From: Ruegeria sp. SCSIO 43209
GTDB taxonomy: Bacteria > Pseudomonadota > Alphaproteobacteria > Rhodobacterales > Rhodobacteraceae
Reading direction: 5' to 3'
NCBI RefSeq assembly: GCF_019904295.1
Contig: NZ_CP065363.1
Span: 1 to 64,000 of the forward strand
DNA: 64,000 bases
Positions 60,362 to 64,000 of the stretch are shown in pieces. The position numbers and the translations under genes are program-made. The first letter of the stretch is position 1, and every line of letters begins with the position of its first letter. The notes beneath the pieces were generated by a model that was not told the origin of the DNA, searched no databases, and worked only from the letters and a program-made list of their open reading frames with translations.

Positions 60362-62282
60362 TCCGCTCGCCCTCTACGCCTCGGTCATGGGGCGGCTCTG
60401 GGAGGATGAGCGCATCCGGGGTCAGGCGGCGGCGCGGATCGACGCGCGGCTGGCGGGGCGTCGGCAGGGTCGCAGTTTTGCGCGCGTGGGCTCGATGTCG
60501 GCGCGCAACGCGTTGAAGGCGGCGTCGGGCCAGAGCCGGGCGGCGGTCTTCAAACGGATCCGGGCCGGAGGCTGCAAGACGCGTGCTTCGCTCGGGGCGC
60601 AGATTTCCTACATCAACGACAAGGCGGTCTATACCTACTCGACGATGACCAATGCCCTGACCGATGCGGCGGTGCTTTCTGAGGAGCAGAAAGAAGACAT
60701 CATCGAGGATTGGGCGGAGACCTGGCGCGGCTCGACCAAGCTCGGCTTCACCTCGCACATGCTTCTGTCCTTCCCGACCGATGTGACCGTCGACCAGGTG
60801 CGCGACATCGCCATGGACTGGACAGAGCATTTCTTCGAGAGCGGTGAATACGGCGATCAGTGGGACTATGTGCTCGCGGTCCATGACGACCGGGCGCACA
60901 AGCACGCGCATATCATCCTGAACAATCGCGGCGTCGAGAAGGGGACCTGGTTCTCCTGTTGGGCCGAAGGCGTGATGTCGCCGCAGCTGATGCGCGAGAA
61001 GCAGGCCGAGATTGCGGAAGGCTATGGCGTGATGCTCGACGCCACGACCCGGCTCGAGCGCGGCATCTTCGAGAAGCCTGCAGGTATCGAGGAGATCTAC
61101 CGCGCCAAGGAAGAGGCGAGGCTGCCGCGCGAGATCATCATGACGGCCCAGGAATCCGCCATCGCGCAAGCGCAGGTGGTGGGCTTCGCCAAGGACTACA
61201 AGAACCTCGCCGACCTTCTGGACCGGATGGACCAGCGCCACATGGCGCGCGCCGTGCGCGGGATGGCGGACGGGCTCGGTTCCGGTACGCCGTGGAACTT
61301 CACCGAAGGAGAGATAGACATGAAGGACATCAAGACCGTCGGTGATGCGATCGACTATTCCGAGCGCACGATCGAGGCGCTGCGGCTCAAGGCCGAGGAG
61401 TTGGACCCGGCCGAGCGCGCCGCTTTTGAAGCCAAGGCCGCGCCGATCATCGCGGACCTCTCGCAGATGGTGCCGGACCCGGACCTGCGCGCGCGCTTCG
61501 GCAAGCAGCTCGAAGAACCCTATCCGCCGGGGGCGGGCAGCGAGGTGCTGATCGCCGCGCTGCAGTCCGGCAATGACGAAGGGCTGCGCGACGTGCTCGA
61601 GCGCGCCGAGGAGGTGGGCATGGACAGCGAGGAGCTGGTGGCCCGGATCGCGGCGGGCGGCACGCGGAACTACGGCATGGCGCAGGACTGGGTCGAGCGG
61701 GACATGAACGCGGTGCTGGCCAAGGACGGTCTGAGCGTGGAGACCGCGAGTGACGACCAGCTCGATGCCGCCCTCGAGAAGGTCGACGGCGTGATGGACG
61801 CCCTGATGGAACGCGCCAAGGAACTGGGCGTCGAGATCGGCCGGACCCTCGCCGATGAGGAGGAGGCGACGTTGCCCCTCATCGACGAGGATGACCGGAC
61901 GCCCAATCCCTACCTGCAGGACCTCGCCGACATGTTGCGGGACGGCAAGCTTACCGAGGAACAGGAAGAGACGGTCGAGCGGACCCTGCAATCCGAGCTC
62001 TTCAAGGAACTAGGTGAGGAGGGCTTGGCCGAACTTCGGCGTGGCAACTACGAGGTGCTGGACGCGGCCCTGCCGAGCAAGCTCGACCAGATCACCGTCA
62101 CGCAGGAGTTCCTCGAAATGACGTTTGAGGAGACCGGTGATCAGGTCTTCACCGACCGCGCCGCCGGGTTGCAGCAGGACAAGGCGACCGAGGTGGCACG
62201 ACTGCGCGGCCAGCAGGAGGCGCAGGAAATGGGGCGCGATCTCGGTCGGGACCGCGGTCTCGATGACGAGATGGAATTCTGA
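60354..62282 (+). CDS. VirD2-like relaxase
   Basis: 642 residues. A relaxase domain at about 75-240 has the HUH-type metal motif in HDDRAHKHAHIILNNRG and a Tyr-containing N-terminal part (GAQISYINDKAVYTYS) that may supply the nucleophile. The long acidic C-terminal part (TPNPYLQDLADMLRDGKLTE) resembles VirD2-type relaxases of Rhodobacterales plasmids and would interact with the coupling protein. It nicks oriT and leads the strand into the recipient. Confidence 0.85.
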   Translation: MADPLALYASVMGRLWEDERIRGQAAARIDARLAGRRQGRSFARVGSMSARNALKAASGQSRAAVFKRIRAGGCKTRASLGAQISYINDKAVYTYSTMTNALTDAAVLSEEQKEDIIEDWAETWRGSTKLGFTSHMLLSFPTDVTVDQVRDIAMDWTEHFFESGEYGDQWDYVLAVHDDRAHKHAHIILNNRGVEKGTWFSCWAEGVMSPQLMREKQAEIAEGYGVMLDATTRLERGIFEKPAGIEEIYRAKEEARLPREIIMTAQESAIAQAQVVGFAKDYKNLADLLDRMDQRHMARAVRGMADGLGSGTPWNFTEGEIDMKDIKTVGDAIDYSERTIEALRLKAEELDPAERAAFEAKAAPIIADLSQMVPDPDLRARFGKQLEEPYPPGAGSEVLIAALQSGNDEGLRDVLERAEEVGMDSEELVARIAAGGTRNYGMAQDWVERDMNAVLAKDGLSVETASDDQLDAALEKVDGVMDALMERAKELGVEIGRTLADEEEATLPLIDEDDRTPNPYLQDLADMLRDGKLTEEQEETVERTLQSELFKELGEEGLAELRRGNYEVLDAALPSKLDQITVTQEFLEMTFEETGDQVFTDRAAGLQQDKATEVARLRGQQEAQEMGRDLGRDRGLDDEMEF

Positions 62283-62296
62283 GAGGGATGACCACC

Positions 62297-64000
62297 ATGA
62301 CCAAGACACTTCCCCTCTGGGCCGCGCTTCTTTTCGGTGTGATCTGCGGCGCCGTCATCGGCACCATCGTCGCCGCCTTCTACCTGACCCTGGCCCTGAA
62401 AACCGGGTTCCAGAGCTTCGATATGTTGGCGCTCTGGAAGGCGAGCACAGTCACACGCGCGGCGCACCCAGAGGCCTTCAAGGTGGGGTTTGGCGCTGTC
62501 GGCTTCGGGGCGATTGGGCTTGGCGCCTTGGCGCTGGCCTGGACCTGGAAGAAGGAGCGCGACGATTACGGGTCGGCCCATTGGCAGACCAAGGCGGAGC
62601 TGAAGAAGAACGACATGCTGCAGGCACCCGGCAAAGGTTTCGTCTGCGGCAAGCTCGGCTCCCCGACGTCCAAGGCGGAGTTCATCTCCTCGACCACCAT
62701 CCCCCATGTGATGATGGTGGCGCCGACCCGCGCGGGCAAGGGCGTGGGTTTCGTGATCCCGAACCTCTTGAGCTTCGCGGGTTCGGTCGTCGTACTCGAT
62801 GTGAAGGGCGAGAACTTCGAGAAGACCGCCCGTCTCCGGGCGCTCAACGGCGATGAGGTTTATCGTTTCAGCCCCTTCGACTGGGCCAATGCCACGCATC
62901 GTTACAACCCGCTCGCGCGGATCGCCAAGGCGCCGAGCTTCGCGCAGCGCTTCACCGAGGTGTCGATTCTGGCCGACCTGTTCCTCGACAAGGACAACAA
63001 GACCCTCGACACTTTTTCCGAGGCCGGCAAATCGATCTTTGTCGCCGCCTGTCTTCTCGCGATCCAGCGTGGCGCGCCGAACCTTGGCGAGGTGAACAAG
63101 ATCGTCGCCGGGGGCGAATACAAGAACGCCCAGTACAAGACCTATGCTGACGAGGCCGAGGAAGACATCCTGCGCGAGCTCTGGACCAACGCCGCTTCTG
63201 CCTCGTCGCGACTGTTGACCTCGAACATTCAGGCGCTGATGACGGCCGGTCTCAAGCAATGGGACAACCCGGCGGTGCGCTCGGCCACCGAGGCGAGCGA
63301 CTTCGATTTCTCGACATTCCGCAAGACTCCGCAGTCGCTCTATATCGCGGTCTCCGAGGATCATATCGCGACGCTGGCGCCGCTTCTGCGCTTAATGTTC
63401 GCCGATCTCATCGCCTCGATTCGGCTCAACGAACCGGGTCCGGACGAACCTTGGCCAGTCATGATGATGATCGACGAGTTCCAGCAGATGGGGGCGATGC
63501 CCTATCTCGAACGGGCGATCCATTCGCTGGCAAGTTACGGCGGCCGCGTCGCAATGATCGCGCAGTCGCTGGCTTCGCTCGACCGGATCTACGGGCCCGA
63601 AGGCCGCGAAAGCCTCGAGAACGGGGCAGGGCTGAAGCTCTACATCACCCCGCGTGACCAGCGCACCGTGAAAGAAGTTTCCGCCGCGGTCGGCAGCACC
63701 ACCCGCGAGGCGGTGACCCGGATGTATGGTCGCAACAAGGGTTTCCTTGGCGCGACCTCGACCTCAGCGCGTCTGGAAGAACGGCCGCTGCTTTCCGAGA
63801 CCGAAGCACGCCTAATGGACCCCGACGAAGTGATCATCCTCGCCTCGCCCCAGCATCCGATCAAGGCGAGCCGGATCAAGTATTACGACGATCCCTTCTT
63901 CAAGTACATGCTCGCCCGCCAGGAGGGCAAACCCTTCCCTTATCCACCGAGTGTGCAGGGCGTGGGGCCTTGGGGCGGTGAAAGTGCGGATGAAGCCAGT
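62297..64000 (+). CDS. virD4: VirD4/TraG-type coupling protein, 3' end outside window
   Basis: At least 568 residues, open to the edge. Two N-terminal membrane spans (LWAALLFGVICGAVIGTIVA and FGAIGLGALALAWTW), Walker A in APTRAGKGVGFVIPNLL, Walker B in VMMMIDEFQQMG, and GRVAMIAQSLASLDRIYG are type IV coupling-protein features. ATG 62297 (ATG 62288 also in frame) has GAGGG 9 nt upstream. It links the relaxosome to a type IV secretion channel, which is not seen in this window and may follow to the right. Confidence 0.92.
   Translation, partial: MTKTLPLWAALLFGVICGAVIGTIVAAFYLTLALKTGFQSFDMLALWKASTVTRAAHPEAFKVGFGAVGFGAIGLGALALAWTWKKERDDYGSAHWQTKAELKKNDMLQAPGKGFVCGKLGSPTSKAEFISSTTIPHVMMVAPTRAGKGVGFVIPNLLSFAGSVVVLDVKGENFEKTARLRALNGDEVYRFSPFDWANATHRYNPLARIAKAPSFAQRFTEVSILADLFLDKDNKTLDTFSEAGKSIFVAACLLAIQRGAPNLGEVNKIVAGGEYKNAQYKTYADEAEEDILRELWTNAASASSRLLTSNIQALMTAGLKQWDNPAVRSATEASDFDFSTFRKTPQSLYIAVSEDHIATLAPLLRLMFADLIASIRLNEPGPDEPWPVMMMIDEFQQMGAMPYLERAIHSLASYGGRVAMIAQSLASLDRIYGPEGRESLENGAGLKLYITPRDQRTVKEVSAAVGSTTREAVTRMYGRNKGFLGATSTSARLEERPLLSETEARLMDPDEVIILASPQHPIKASRIKYYDDPFFKYMLARQEGKPFPYPPSVQGVGPWGGESADEAS

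Noticed and set aside
60006-61991. 661-codon open frame on the minus strand
   Set aside because: Antisense to the relaxase gene; Arg/His/Pro-rich as expected for a shadow frame.

Overview
The window is GC-rich and reads as alphaproteobacterial, most likely Rhodobacterales (Roseobacter/Paracoccaceae group). It carries a complete repABC plasmid replication and partition operon, a DUF1403/ScpB pair, two DUF736 genes, a strawberry-notch helicase with a toprim protein, a VirD2/VirD4-type mobilisation module, and a candidate small RNA with CCUCCUCCC loops of the kind known from Rhodobacter. No rRNA, tRNA or CRISPR array was seen. The whole segment is best read as part of a mobilisable repABC plasmid or plasmid-derived region.

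Region 1 (1-14.6 kb) is catabolic. After the 5'-truncated remnant of an L-serine dehydratase gene and a purU cut by the window edge come a LacI-type regulator, a sugar ABC transporter (binding protein, two permeases, ATPase) with a GH2 beta-galactosidase-like enzyme, and then an IlvD/EDD sugar-acid dehydratase, an SDR, 2-dehydro-3-deoxygalactonokinase, KDPGal aldolase and an SMP-30 lactonase. Together these encode uptake and cleavage of a galactoside and oxidation of the sugar through a De Ley-Doudoroff-type route to pyruvate and glyceraldehyde-3-phosphate.

Region 2 (14.6-25.1 kb) is a pile of transposons: an IS66 scrap, an IS21-family element with a truncated istA, and three tniA/tniB/tniQ (Tn7/Tn5053-like) modules. 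The middle module is an intact minimal transposon (18498-22154) with recognisable ends. Its left flank is a broken tniB and its right flank a broken tniQ from a different module.

Region 3 (25.1-46.4 kb) lies between two inverted tyrosine-recombinase genes that are about 92-93% identical. It holds ParE/ParD-type and HigB/HigA-type toxin-antitoxin loci, a long ParB-domain protein, a run of small DUF genes each followed by a hairpin, a CcsR/cuckoo-like sRNA, the strawberry-notch, toprim, DUF2493 and DUF736 genes, and repABC with its antisense RNA and three parS-like repeats.

Region 4 (46.4-57.2 kb) contains DUF1403 and ScpB followed by a defence-type island. On the minus strand an AbiEi/AbiEii pair is translationally coupled to a TIR-like gene, and an XRE/ImmA pair follows. 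Divergent from these, on the plus strand, are a DUF2188 gene, a metallo-beta-lactamase-fold protein, one polypeptide joining E2, E1 and JAB/JAMM domains, and a patatin-like phospholipase. The last three genes overlap or abut and are the strongest candidate for an undescribed system: they resemble CBASS type II ancillary genes plus a phospholipase effector, but no CD-NTase is present. Region 5 (57.2-64 kb) has a second DUF736 module (a 575-bp direct repeat of the first) and a VirD1-like, VirD2-like, VirD4-like mobilisation cluster with a T-border-like nick-site candidate. The last gene runs off the window.
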